From Pycnococcus provasolii (taxonomy: Eukaryota; Chlorophyta; Pseudoscourfieldiophyceae; Pseudoscourfieldiales): DNA of 64,000 nucleotides. A program made the position numbers and the translations under genes. Under the pieces are notes generated by a model, which was not told the origin of the DNA, ran no database searches, and was given only the letters and a program-made list of their open reading frames with translations. Positions within the stretch are counted from its first letter, which is position 1. Each line of letters starts with the position of its first letter. Positions 29,755 to 40,988 of the stretch are shown here, piece by piece. The DNA lies in the NCBI GenBank assembly GCA_049487715.1, contig CP150557.1, positions 496,001 to 560,000 of the forward strand, given 5' to 3'.

Positions 29755-32700
29755 ATGATGGAGGCGTACGACATCTACGACGCCAGCGTCGACGAACTCA
29801 GAGCGGAACTTAAGGCCTTAACTCTTGTGTTAAGGCAGGGAGTCTCGGGTATCTCGCCGAGTGGTGAAGGAAATCAACACGCCTTAAAAATGATGGAACT
29901 GATACGCGAAGAACTTGACGAAAGGGGAATCAGCACGGCCGTACTCAACCAGCTGGAAATCGCGACTACTTCGTCTACACAAATAAACGCACCGGCACCC
30001 GCGCCGGCACCCGCGCCGGCAATCGCGCCGGCACCCGCGCCTGTGGTTCAGAGTGTGCCGACGCCGCAGGCTGCGACGCCGCCAAACGTAGCGATTCCAT
30101 CACACATGCCGACGCCGCGCGAACCTCCGCCAGGCGTGCCGACGCCGCGCGAACCTCCGCCAGCCGCGCCGACGCCGCGCGAAGCAAGCGCACAACATGC
30201 TGGCGGTGCGGCAACACAGGCGCAAGAAGTTGCTGACGATGTTGACAAGTCCGACTCGGACGCAGAACCCGTGGAAGAGGTGCCGAAGCGGCCGAGTATT
30301 GCCGACGTACAGGCGGATATCCTCGCGGCGGCGGCTCTTCAATTCAAGCGAGAGCGTGCGGGTGCACGTAAATTTGTCAAGGCGATGCACAGCAAACGTG
30401 AGGACGAGTTGCAGAAGAAAAATCAGGCGCGCCTGCGCGCTCTTGAATTCAAGGCGCCTAAACCTGTTATCAAGACGAATGTCACAGCAGCAACCGCAGC
30501 GAAGCAGAAAACGTCAAATGCAAATGCTGGCGGTGCGTCGAAGACTGAGCCAAACCGGAAGCTGGACGTGCCCAAGCTATCGACGGATAAGCTGAAGAGT
30601 ACGAAGGCGCCACATGCGTCAGTGGCAGTCAAGGCGGCATCACAGCGCGGTGATGGCATCAGCACGAGTGGAACTGTCGAGTTGAGCGTGGAGAAGAAGC
30701 AGCAGGAGTCACCCACACATGCGGCACGTACGCCGGCGAGCGATGCCATGACATTGGTTGATGAAAATACCGTGCCTGAGGCAACGATCGAGCAGCTCCC
30801 TGTGGCAGAGAACGTGCACAATGAACAGCAGCACGAGAAAGTCGATGGCGTTGAGGAGACCGTGGTTGCATCAATTGCCGCGGAGAAGCCTGTGGATCAA
30901 CCGCACGACGGACTACAAACTTCTCGGAAGGATGCTCCGCCATCGTCCGAGCATGCCGCACCCATGAGTGATACCGAGGTCGCCACAGATGCGTCAGAAT
31001 TACCAACTTCTGTCGTCGTCATCCCCGACGATGCACCCTCAGGTTCGCTTGAGCCGCCGAAATCATATACCAGCGTTGCCGACATCTCAGCACCATCCGA
31101 CATGCCGCTATCCATAGCTGCCGACAATGCAAGCTCACCAACGCCTGAGCTGTCGATACTCGCCGACGCAAATGCGGTCACTACGGCCGATCACCCAACG
31201 CCACCTTCGAAAACAGAAGAGTCCATCGACACGCCCGCACCACAACCACAGCCAGAGGAGCCAGTTGAATCGCCTCAAGCCACCTCGTCGCCGCCTACGC
31301 CTGAACCGGAGAGCTTCACACGACCCGAGTCGCCTGGAACGCGCGCACTTGCCGCGGCGGCGGCAATTAAGACACTTCGTGGGTCCGAGCGTGCGAATGA
31401 CGACGACATTGGCGCGACGGTGGACACATTTGCTGGCGCCCCTCGTGCCCTGGTGATCAGACCAGAGCAATGTGATGGAAAGGATTCGGACAGCGATGAA
31501 AAATCATCGCCGATGGGATGGGGTGGATTTGACGCTGCGGCTGGAAACTACGATGGCAGCCTAGGTGGATGGGGTGACGACAATGCGGCTGATGGCATTG
31601 AAATGTTAGCCTCAGAAGCGGTGCGGCGAAGAAAGGAAGAAGGCGGCGACGACACTGTCGCAGACCAAGCGGTCACATCTGCAACTGACGAGGCGACGCT
31701 TCGCGAAATTGAGTCCATGAGATCCTTGCTCTACCGACGAACCGAAGAGGCAGAGGCACGAGCAGACGCTGAGGCAGATGCGGCAGCTGAGGAAAATCTA
31801 GCAACCGAGAGTGCGATGCAAGCTGTCGACTACGCAAGCCTCTACGGAACATTTGAGCATGTCTTTGCGGCTGCCGTGCTCTCATCCATGGACAAGGAAG
31901 AGAGTGCATCGAATGCAACCTCAGCGCTGGCGAGCAAGACGCTCATTCGCTACTCGAGCGTGCGAGCGGATCCTGTAATGTTTTCGGTGCTGATGAAGGA
32001 TCACATGACGCGTGCTGCAGCATGGCTGGAACGTTCGAGGCTCCTCGCTCCTCCCGCGCCTCTTGCGCGCTACTTTCGCATTGGCGCTTCATCGGGTCAC
32101 GATGAGGTTGGAAAGGTGCTTCCGTCGCGCTTTAAATCTGATCACAGACGCCGACGACGAAGCTCCTTGGGTCGAGGACACGACCGATCGCGAATTGTGC
32201 GGATCCGCAAGCTTCGACTTAATGTGGACGTGGTCAAGCAAGGTGCCATTGAAATGGGATGACCTTCTCGCTTGGCAGCGAGTAAATCACTACCCAGGCG
32301 CAAAGGAGCTGACGAGAAAGGATCTTCTGAAGCGGCACCTAGCGCGCTGCAATGCCTTGCACGGAGGGGCACGCCGCGCTGTCGTGCGAGATGAGGAGTC
32401 CACAGACGCGCTAGCGCAGCTCGAAACCGGCCCTTTCGCGCTGATGCCCGTCACCTTCGTCCTGCCGAACGAGTATGTGCAATTTTGCGAGGCGTTCGCC
32501 CTTCGCGCACACTTCACCAAGCCACCCGACGACATTCTTGGCGAGGGATTTTACCCATCTCCCGAGGCTGTGTCGCAGCCGCCGCCGAAGACGAAAGTCT
32601 CGGAAAGTACCAAAGACACCTCCGCTGTACCAAACTTGTGGATCCTCAAGCCGGTTGGACTCTCTCGCGGCCGTGGCATACGCGTGGTTGACGACATTGC

Positions 32701-33739
32701 CAAGGTCATTTACGGCGAGTCGACCGTTGTTCAGCGCTACGCGCACAACCCGCTGCTTTTGAACGGGTACAAGTTCGACCTGAGGCTCTACGTGCTCGTG
32801 ACGTCATTTAATCCGCTCGAGGCATTCGTGTTTGAGGAAGGATTTGCTCGCTTCAGCACGGGAAAGTACACGAATGACTCCTCTTCTCTGTCGAACCTGT
32901 TTGTGCATTTGACGAATTCAAGCGTGAACAAGGAGAATGAGGTGGCCACCACGTCGCGTTCTCGACCGTCCAGCGCGCGAGGCGGGGCGGACGACGACGA
33001 CGACGTGTACGACAACGACGACGGCGACGACGACGGCGGCGATGGAAGTGGCGGATGTCTCGAATTTCTGGTGCACGAGGATGCTGACGACGATGAGCCG
33101 GAGCAGGGTGGATTCGAGGTGCCGAAAGGCGCGGGAGACTTTGGCGAAGATTGCGGCCATCTTCCTGGTGGCACAAAATGCAGTCTGACGCGCCTTTGGC
33201 AGCTGCTTCGTCGCCACCACCCGACGTTGAATGTCAAGGAGCTTTGGTCTCGGAAGATTACGGACGTGATCCTGAAGAGCCTTTTTGCGGTTGAGGACCG
33301 CATTGCGCACCATCCGAATGCATTTGAGCTTTACGGGTACGACATTCTCATCGACGACGCATTTCGCCCGTGGTTGATAGAGGTGAATGCAAGCCCAAGC
33401 CTGGGCTGCGCAAATGAGCTCGACGACGCGATCAAGACGCGCCTTGTGCACGATGCGATGCGCATCGTTGATCCACTCGGGCATGATCGCGAGGCATTGC
33501 ATGAGGTGCTGCAGCGTCGCTCGGGAGGGGGCATGACGTCGGTGGCGCAGACGGGTGGCGGCCTCTACCAGGGTACACAGGCGGAGAGTCGCGAGTCGCT
33601 TAACACGGATTTGGCACGAGTGCTGCGGGGCAAGCGCCAGCGACAATTTGGCGAGATGCCACAGGAGGTTGGCGTGTTTCGACGAATCGCACCGAGCAAG
33701 CGGTATGACAGCATTGCGCGCTTCCGAAAGAAGAAGTAA
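29755..33739 (+). CDS. TTLL9-like tubulin polyglutamylase with long N-terminal extension (frame change near 32.1 kb)
   Basis: About 1310-1327 residues. The first 770 or so are acidic, Ala/Pro/Thr-rich and probably disordered (repeats such as PAPAPAPAPA and PTPREPPP). The ligase core then runs across a +1 frame change: LARYFRIG in the first frame, FDLMWTWSS, NHYPGAKELTRKDLL, LWILKPVGLSRGRGI, KFDLRLYVLVTSFNPL, LFVHLTNSSVNKEN and FELYGYDILIDD...PWLIEVNASPSL in the second. This order and wording match TTLL9-type enzymes that glutamylate axonemal tubulin. The shift can be explained by a 52-nt GT-AG intron (32096-32147), which joins in frame, or by one extra base near 32138. An Asp-rich insert lies at about 32990-33110. 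Confidence 0.85.
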
Positions 33740-33775
33740 TTGTATGTAGTAGGATGAGAATGAGGAATACTGTAT

Positions 33776-33780
33776 TGTAA
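33776..33780 (+). promoter_or_regulatory. TGTAA polyadenylation motif
   Basis: Lies 37 bp after the TTLL stop codon. Confidence 0.4.
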
Positions 33781-33861
33781 CCTTTGTGCTATACTGTACG
33801 TACACTGTTGGTAGAAGAATGACGCCTCATACATAGAAGATAATCGTATCGAGATTTTTTA

Positions 33862-35668
33862 TTACATTAGAGCACATCCACAAGCAGGTTGTTTCTTCAA
33901 CTTCTCCTTCTCAAGCTGTCTTCTTTTTTCCTCCGCTGCCGCACGCTCTGCCTTGGCGATGAGATTTGCTTCACCCTTCTCCGCCGCCAAGGAAACGACA
34001 TCGTGCATTACTGAGCTAGCGACGAGGAATCCTGTCATGCGATCCTCTTCGCTCTCGCTTGGCTTCGGCTTAAACTTCGGGTCGTTCTTCCTCGAGTTTG
34101 GAACAACCTTGCCTTTAGCGTGTCCTCGTGCGCTTGCAGCGGTACCAGCCATGCCGCGCATGCCAGACGTTTCGCCCGAATCGGAAGAAAACGTAGCTCG
34201 GCTCGATCCTGCCATCATCGACGTTGTCATGCTGCTTGTTCGGAGGGAAGGCGCAGCCTTTGCTCCCGTTCGTCGGTTCACGACAGGCGGTGGTCCCATC
34301 GTTCCGTGCGACTTTGCACGCATCGGCGATCCTATGGCTGCGCCGCCAAGGCTAGCTGACGCGAACGAGGCCCCACCACCTGCAGCACGAGGCGAAAGCA
34401 TGCTGGTGCTTCCTGGGGATTTGCGCAGCGACGAAGCTGACATGGCCGAGGGCGACGGGGCCCGCCTCGCCCCGGGACTTGGCGGTCGCACACGCGAGGC
34501 GGTTCCGCCAGCGGCAGCGGCACCGGTGAAACGAAGTGACGGCGAGGGGCTGGGAGGTCGACGAGAGGGGCGAGGCGGCTGGGTTCGGTGCACCGGTGCT
34601 TGCGCTTGCTCCGACACCTCGCATGTGTGGCGCTTTTGGGATATTTGTGACGGAACGCGGCGTTGATCCAGGCCGTGGCGACGGTGGGCGGTACGCTCCA
34701 CCCGCTCGCGGCGACGGCGGGCGGTACGCTCCACCCGCTCGCGGCGACGGCGGGCGGTACGCTCCACCCGCTCGCGGCGATGGTGCCCTTGCGGGCGCCG
34801 ACGCGAGTCCTGTTCGTGAAGAGGGTGTGGCACGAGCGGCGCGAGAGCCGGTGGGCGTGGCTGCTCGTCCCGCTGTCGTGGGTGTCGGCGGCCTCGAGCT
34901 CGAACGTGCTCCAACTCCCGTGTTGACTCTCGAGCTTGCGGCACTTCCCGGCGCCGGGCTTGGTCGTGCGCGCGGCGTGTTGACGGCTCCCGCACGCGCC
35001 GCCGCCGACGGCGACGAAGCGCGCCCAGGCGTGCTGAGAGGCGTTCTGTATCGGCTGCTTGCTGGGCTCGATCCGCGTGACGTGGCTGTCGACATCGCCG
35101 TTCTCGGCGTGCTGGCTGCCCGTCCGTTTGCTGCTGCTTTCGGCGTGTTGAGCGGGCTATCTGCAGACTTTCGCAGGTGACTCGTTTTCGTGGAAGCTTT
35201 CGTTCCGCTTGCAACGAGCCAGTTCGACTCGTCCACACCCTCCTCGTCGCCGAAGCCGAGTGCGATGGAGCTCGACGATACGGGTGCGGATGATCGCATG
35301 GCCCGGTCGGCCGGCGATCTGTACGACGGCGATCGGAACGCCGCCCGAGGCGAGTTGGCTTCGAAGGCTGCCTCTTGCCTTTGTCTTGCGAGCAGAGCAC
35401 GCGGGGATGCTAATCCAGTTACTCCTCCTCCAGTCACTTGCGATGACGATCCTGAGAGCATCCTGTGGTGATCCCATGACCTGTGGTGATCCCCAGGGCC
35501 AGGATGAGGACCACGTGACCCCCTGGATGAGGAGGCCCCAGGGGAGGCCACAGGCACAAGGAACGCATCCTGGTTCGTAGGTGATGTGGAAAGCACGGCC
35601 ATGTTGAAGAACAGCAAGTCTTCGTTCTCATCCGCAGCATCATGAGAGATTCCTCCGAGAGAAGACAT
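33862..35668 (-). CDS. Pro/Ser/Ala-rich protein with coiled coil and CaaX box (frame broken near 34.5 kb)
   Basis: From ATG 35668 the first frame encodes a Ser/Arg/Pro-rich disordered protein with many SP/TP sites and three perfect copies of PPSPRAGGAYR. A +1 change somewhere between about 34480 and 34650 moves to a second frame with the same composition, followed by a conserved-looking end: KNDPKFKPKPSESEEDRMTG, VMHDVVSLAAEKGEANLI, a basic helix and the final residues CGCALM. CALM at the very end is a good farnesylation (CaaX) signal, with a second Cys two residues before it for possible palmitoylation, so membrane attachment is inferred. No family recognised; it is convergent with the TTLL gene. 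Confidence 0.6.
34680..34775 (-). repeat. 33-bp coding tandem repeat
   Basis: Three identical units encode PPSPRAGGAYR in the CaaX protein. Confidence 0.85.
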
Positions 35669-36731
35669 CTGGAAAAATTCAGGGAAAGGAAAGGAAATGA
35701 TGAAATGATTCCGCGGGTTCCCAATTGGAATTCTTTGATACCCTCGGAGTGGAGTCCTCGAGTGTCCCACGAGACAGCGAGACGGCAGAGCGAGAGGTTT
35801 CAGCTGAGCGAACTCCCCTTTCAACTTTCAAGTAAAGGTAAAGCCTTTCAAGTTTCCTCCCTGGACCCTGCTTGCTTGAACAAACAGCTCTCAGTCTCTG
35901 CTGCCGGACTGCGGACTGCTGTACATATCTGAGCCCACCTGCGGCCACCTGCTCAAACAAGTTTGATCAGGGAGGCGCACTACAGTGCTGTGCACTTGTC
36001 TGACCACCTTGCACATGGCACCTTGCACATGGCAGTATGGCACCTTGCCCATGGCATTCATGGCATTGCGCATGCGCAAGTCGCAACCTGATTTATGTAC
36101 CAGGATTTGTGTGATTTATTACAGAAGTGCTCGGGATAATACATACGCGCGTCGTTCTTCCATGCATGCATGCATGATTCCCCCCTCGTCGGTGACTCTC
36201 TTGCCCGTATGGTACAGTAGTTCTCGCTCTTGCCTGCCTTGCACATTGCCACATTGCACTCCCTGAATGATGCCTCTCATGCTTCACTCCCTGATGGCTC
36301 ATTTTCATGAATCCTCCCTCTAACTTTATTTAAATGGGTAGGAGATCCATGGCATCACATGTCATACCTTAGACAGTATATGGAACTGAGGAGGAGCCTG
36401 GCATGCTCATCACACCTTCACCTTCACCTTGAAGGGGGAAAAAGGGCGAGTTTTACACCCACGAGTTTACTTTCCACAGTTTTTACACGGCAAGCCCCCC
36501 ACGGGTATGGTAAACTTTAGTGGGGAGCCAATTGCCGTGGCGTTGTGGTTTTCCCAATTTCCCCGAATGATTTTCCTGGCAGCCTCAGGTGGGGATACCT
36601 CTTCGGACTCGGGGCCGAATCAAGCTCTTATCTTCAGGAAGGCCGAGCCCGGGGGTGTGCCCCGTGTGGGCATATCTTCAGAGCCGCTTTCGTCGAAAGT
36701 CCTTTCTGCTCATTTCTCCGATAAGTTCGCC
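35669..36731. other. 1-kb intergenic DNA, no gene seen
   Basis: Upstream of both the CaaX protein (minus) and PsaN (plus). It contains clustered short repeats of CACATGGCACCTTG and CATGGCATT at 36000-36066 and ATGCATGCATG at 36161-36174. Open frames here look random. The promoter of psaN should lie in the last few hundred bases. Confidence 0.5.
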
Positions 36732-37154
36732 ATGCTCGCCCGCAGCTGCTCCCGCCCCTCCTCGGTGTCCCGCCGTGCCATCCGCACGCACGCCTCGGTG
36801 CGTGACGCCGCGCGATCCACCGCGATCTCCATCGCCATCGCCGCCGCCGTCGCCACGCCGCTCGCGGCGAAAGCCGACCTCACGGCGGACCTGCTCGCCT
36901 CGTCAGAGGCGAACAAGGAGCTCCACGACAAGCAGCGCCTCGCAACCAGCTACGCCAACCTCGCGCGCTCGCGAACCGTCACGGACGGAACCTGCGCGTT
37001 CCCGAACAATCTCGTCGGCTGCGAGAACCTCGCTGAGCTCGGAGACGTGAAGTTCATCACGGACGACCTCAAGCTGGAGTGCGAGGGCGTCGCGGACGGA
37101 AAGATCTGCCCCGCCAAGGCGTCTGGCTCGTTCCCGTCGTTCGGCGGCATGTAA
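36732..37154 (+). CDS. psaN: photosystem I subunit PsaN (lumenal)
   Basis: 140 residues from ATG 36732. Bipartite targeting: a Ser/Arg-rich stroma-targeting part (MLARSCSRPSSVSRRAIRTH), then a hydrophobic Ala-rich thylakoid signal ending in TPLAAKA. The mature protein starts near DLTADLLASSEANKELHDKQ and contains four Cys, including TCAFPNNLVGCENLAE, LECEG and KICP, as in plant and algal PsaN. It sits on the lumenal face of PSI and aids plastocyanin docking. The mature length of about 85 residues fits the family. GC-rich codon use is typical for a highly expressed gene. Confidence 0.93.
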   Translation: MLARSCSRPSSVSRRAIRTHASVRDAARSTAISIAIAAAVATPLAAKADLTADLLASSEANKELHDKQRLATSYANLARSRTVTDGTCAFPNNLVGCENLAELGDVKFITDDLKLECEGVADGKICPAKASGSFPSFGGM

Positions 37155-37374
37155 GTTGGCAAGTCTGGCTGAATGCTGAATGGTGTGGGGTTATGTTGCG
37201 TGCACACTACTACACTGCCAAGTCTTGTGTCAACAAACATTTTCCTACTCATTTTCCTTCTTCAGAACACTTTTTCTCCCACTGGAACCCCGAGTCCCAT
37301 TTGCGACGACGACTTTTCGGGGTTATTCCAATTCCTTCACCTTGTTTCGCGGCATTTTTCGCTTCTCTGCCTTC

Positions 37375-38394
37375 ATGGCTGGGGCGACGCGTCCTCCAGC
37401 GGCTCGTCGTCGTGCCCCTGCGCGCGTCCTCCTGCAGGCGTGCCCCGTGTGCGGCCGACTCCGCCCGTCAACGGAATTGGCAACGCACGTCAACGCCTGC
37501 TTGGATGCAGGCAACTGGCCTTCCTCAGGCGCGCAAACAACAACAACAACAACAACAACATTGGATGCGCCGGGACGTGACAGTGCTTCTGCCGTACCGT
37601 CACACGCTCCAGAGGTTAGCCTCACACAGAATGTTAATGTTAACAAAAAGCGTGCAAGAGAGGAGAAGGATAAAGATAAAGAGGAGGAGGAGGAGGTGGA
37701 CAATGACGACAGCCATGAACCCGCGAAGCGTGTTGCAGCGCCAACCACTTCGTCATTCTTGGCAGCGTGGAACGCGCCTCGCCTTGCAGGCCACTTCGTG
37801 CTCGAGAATGTCATCACGGAGGCTACGGAGTTGGACCTTCTGCGCTTTCTGGGAGACCCGACGAAGGGAAGTTCGTCCAAACAGTGCGAGCCTATGTGGC
37901 GGCTGCGCCACTTCAACGGGACAGCCTATGGCAAATCGTGGGGAATACAAACGAACCTCGCCGGAAGAACACAAAGCCCACCATCCGTTCGCATACCAAG
38001 TGCGTTGAGATGCGTCGTCGATGCTGTACGCGAGCGTGCGAGTCATGTACCACATATTGGATCGACCTGGGAGCCTACGGAGGCTAATGCGATTGCATAC
38101 GTTCCTCGTCTCGGGCACAGCCTCGAGCCGCACGCCGACGACAGAAATCTCTCCGGACCGGCAATTGCGACGCTTTCCCTTGGCGCTGACGCAATAATGA
38201 CGTTCACGGAGGAGAAGGGCACACGGCGTGTTCGCGTCCCTTTACCGCGCCGTTCGATCGCGATTCAGACGGGCCCAAGTCGATACGCGTGGCTGCACTC
38301 GATACAAAATGGCGACTTGCAGGGCGAACTTCGCGTGTCGTTGACGTTTCGGCGCGGCAAGTTCGAGATGGAGCGCAGAGACTGCTGGGAGTGA
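37375..38394 (+). CDS. AlkB-like 2-oxoglutarate/Fe(II) dioxygenase with UBZ4-type zinc finger
   Basis: 339 residues from ATG 37375. Residues about 23-43 form a Rad18/UBZ4-type finger (CPVCGRLRPSTELATHVNAC: CxxC...HxxxC), a ubiquitin-binding module. A Thr run and acidic linker follow, then the AlkB core: FVLENVITEATELDLLRFL, NAIAYVPRLGHSLEPHADDR with the HxD iron ligands, TLSLGADAIMTF, the distal His in AWLHSI, and RVSLTFR with the 2-oxoglutarate-binding Arg. It should demethylate nucleic acid or protein; the UBZ domain suggests recruitment to ubiquitylated chromatin or damaged DNA (inference). Confidence 0.83.
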   Translation: MAGATRPPAARRRAPARVLLQACPVCGRLRPSTELATHVNACLDAGNWPSSGAQTTTTTTTTLDAPGRDSASAVPSHAPEVSLTQNVNVNKKRAREEKDKDKEEEEEVDNDDSHEPAKRVAAPTTSSFLAAWNAPRLAGHFVLENVITEATELDLLRFLGDPTKGSSSKQCEPMWRLRHFNGTAYGKSWGIQTNLAGRTQSPPSVRIPSALRCVVDAVRERASHVPHIGSTWEPTEANAIAYVPRLGHSLEPHADDRNLSGPAIATLSLGADAIMTFTEEKGTRRVRVPLPRRSIAIQTGPSRYAWLHSIQNGDLQGELRVSLTFRRGKFEMERRDCWE

Positions 38395-38477
38395 TAGGGT
38401 ACCTTCCTGCAGTTGACAGTGTAAAGATAAGGCTTACGATACGGGTAGTCGACTGTAAAAAGACACACGTGTACAAC

Positions 38478-38523
38478 ACCCTAACCCTAGCCCTAACCCT
38501 AACCCTAACTTAAAACCCTAACC
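38478..38523. repeat. interstitial telomere-like array (CCCTAA)
   Basis: Six units, one CCCTAG variant, about 95 bp upstream of ATG 38616. Confidence 0.9.
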
Positions 38524-38615
38524 CCCTTCCCCCATTTCCCCTTTCCCAATTTGTGGCTCTCCTTCCTTCTTTCAGTTCCCTCCTCCGCGCATTCGTGACA
38601 GGGCTCCTACCCGCC

Positions 38616-40166
38616 ATGCCGCGTCGCTCGGCTGGCGACCAGTACTCCTCCGACACAGGCAACGTCTGGCGCTCGTCCAGCACCCTCCAGCTTAGCAGTG
38701 TGCGCGCCTGCCTCGCTCGGGGCATCGATGTCAACATACGCAACAAAGTCGGATGGACGCCGATCCACGCCGCATCCTCCTCTTCAGCCACATCCCCGTC
38801 AGCCGTGACTGCAATGCTCGATTTCCTAAGACGCTCAGGGGCGTCATTATTCGAAAAGGACGACTCTGAACGAACCGTACTGCACACAGCGGCGTCGTTT
38901 GGAAACGTACCAGCCATAAAGTGGCTTTTGAAAAAGGAAAGTGGAACCTTTAAAGAGCTTATCAACCAAGCTGATTCCAAGGGACTGACACCGCTCGACG
39001 TTGCCAAGGGACAAGAGCTTCGCGAGATACTGGAAAAGGCGGGCGCAAAACGAGGTTGCCCGTCGTCGGTGGGAGTACCGCCGTCGTCACAGGACGAAGC
39101 GCATGCTTCTTCGTTGCCTGGCGAAGGCAAGCCAGCGTGGGAGGGACGGCGCGCACATGGTGCACGCCGGCGCCCCTTTTCTGGGAAGGAGAAGAAGGCA
39201 CAACTTCAAGCAAAACGTGCAGCCAAGAGAGGCGGTGAACACCTCAACACCTCCACGAACCAAAGTACCGACGACGAAGACAGGAGGCTTATCTCAAGCT
39301 TTGGAGAGGTGCACGACGCGGCGCAAAAGTCATACGGCCTTCACACTTTGATCTCTAAGGAGTCTACGAACGACTTGGAGAGTCGTCGTGCCGACGCAGA
39401 CCGTCCGTTGGAAGGACGCGCGCTGGAAGCGGCTAACTTTGCTGAACTACCGTCTTATCCTCATCAGTGGCTTGCGTCGGAACGAGGAGGTGCGGCGCCA
39501 TTCAGCCTTCCACCGCAACCAGCATTTCATGTGCCCGCGAGTCCTGAGCGCGATGCAGCCGAAGCGGCGACGATTGAGAATTGGGCGAGCACTCTGGGCG
39601 AGCGTGTGAAACAAAGTTCCGCACCATTCGAGAGAAATCCTCGTGTGTGGAGACAACTTTGGCTCTTATTGAATCGTGCTGACGTCGTCGTCTGCTGCAC
39701 TCCATGCGCCTTAGCTCTCCTCCACATGCCGGAGCCTGTGCTCGAACCACTAGCGCAGAGAGGAGTACCCGTCATCATTGCTCTCACGAAAGCAGACCAT
39801 CTTACCGCAAGTGTTCGCGAAAAATGGGCTGCGGAACTTGCCAGACGATATCCAAACGTACATGCCGTGGTGCCTGTGAGCGCAGATGGTCGTGCGGCGA
39901 ACGTCGCCGTGCGTGGCAGCCGTGCACGTTGGCTTGGACGTGCAGACGACGGTGTCCAGGCTCTTTGGGACATCCTGATGGACACGCATGTTTCACCTCG
40001 CGACTTGGACGAAAACATATCTCTTGGGGACCTGCTGGATCGAGGTGCGGCGGAGGATTCAGCTGCACGCGCGAAAGGTGGCAGCATCAAGCATGTACCA
40101 GAACCTGGAAAGGATGATGAGGAGGCTCTTGGAAGCGAAGAGGAGACGGATGGCGATGATGAAGCA

Positions 40167-40205
<39 letters not shown>

Positions 40206-40907
40206 AAGGACCAGATTGACAATTCAACGACGCCAAACTCCTCCTCCGTCTCCACATCCAGCGACATCAGATGGAAGAGTGCAGCTGCGTGGCGTACCGC
40301 TCGTAGGCGCGGCGACAAGAGTGGGGCACGGGCGAGCCGTTCATACGCAGCCATCGGATTCGTGGGCGAACCAAACTGCGGAAAATCAGCTCTCGTGAAT
40401 CGTCTTCTCGGTGCGAGTGTCGCTGGTGTATCCACAACGCCGGGGAGAACACAGCGACTCCAAACGCACTTTCTTACACCATACGTCGCACTGCTTGACT
40501 GTCCCGGGTTGGTATTTCCAAAAGAAAGCGTCACCAGAGCGCTTGCGGTGGTGGTGGGCAACTTGCCCGTTGCGCAGTGCAGAGAGCCATATTCTGCCGT
40601 TAGGGTTTTGTGCCATTGGGTTGGCTTGGACACAATTCGGCGTGAATTTGGTCTGCCAGACGATGCTCGCCTTCCGAGAAGGAACGGCGGCAGCGGCGTC
40701 GGCTGCGGCGGCGGCGACGACGACGACGACGAAGATCATAACCGCACCCCCTCGCCTTATCGCTTGTGCGAGCAAATCGCGGTCGTCAACAATTTCTTCA
40801 CGCCAAAGGCTGCAAGGCCAGATGCCGCGCGAGCTGCCAATTTTCTGCTAAGAATTGTGCTCCGTGGCTCGCCCATTCGAGTCGTATTTGGGCCGCCGGC
40901 GCTATAA
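38616..40907 (+). CDS. ankyrin-repeat protein fused to GNL1/HSR1-like circularly permuted GTPase
   Basis: 763 residues from ATG 38616. Residues 1-150 hold ankyrin repeats (GWTPIHAASS, RTVLHTAASFGNVPAIKWLL, GLTPLDVAKG). Next comes FSGKEKKAQLQAKRAAKRGG, the N-terminal signature of GNL1-type GTPases. The GTPase motifs are in permuted order: G4 TKAD (about residue 391), then G1 GEPNCGKSALVN (about 584) and G3 DCPGL (about 628), with GVSTTPGRT between as the G2 region. An acidic insert with a long Asp run (40165-40206) splits G4 from G1. GNL1 relatives act in ribosome assembly and nucleolar transit. I know no ankyrin-containing GNL1. Confidence 0.85.
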
Positions 40908-40988
40908 TGACGACACCGACTAGCACGAAAACCTTTGTATAAAATGAAATTCTAATTAATTGTATTCTACTTTTACTACCTAGCGGCA

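Noticed and set aside
32130-32145. Slippery heptamer TTTAAAT as a programmed frameshift site in the TTLL gene
   Set aside because: It is not in the correct phase for -1 slippage, and the change needed is +1.
36000-36066. Clustered CATGGCACCTTG repeats as a possible element end
   Set aside because: Irregular spacing, no inverted partner and no target duplication found.
39527-40633. 368-residue minus-strand frame opposite the ankyrin-GTPase
   Set aside because: Poly-Ser region is the antisense of the Asp run; shadow.
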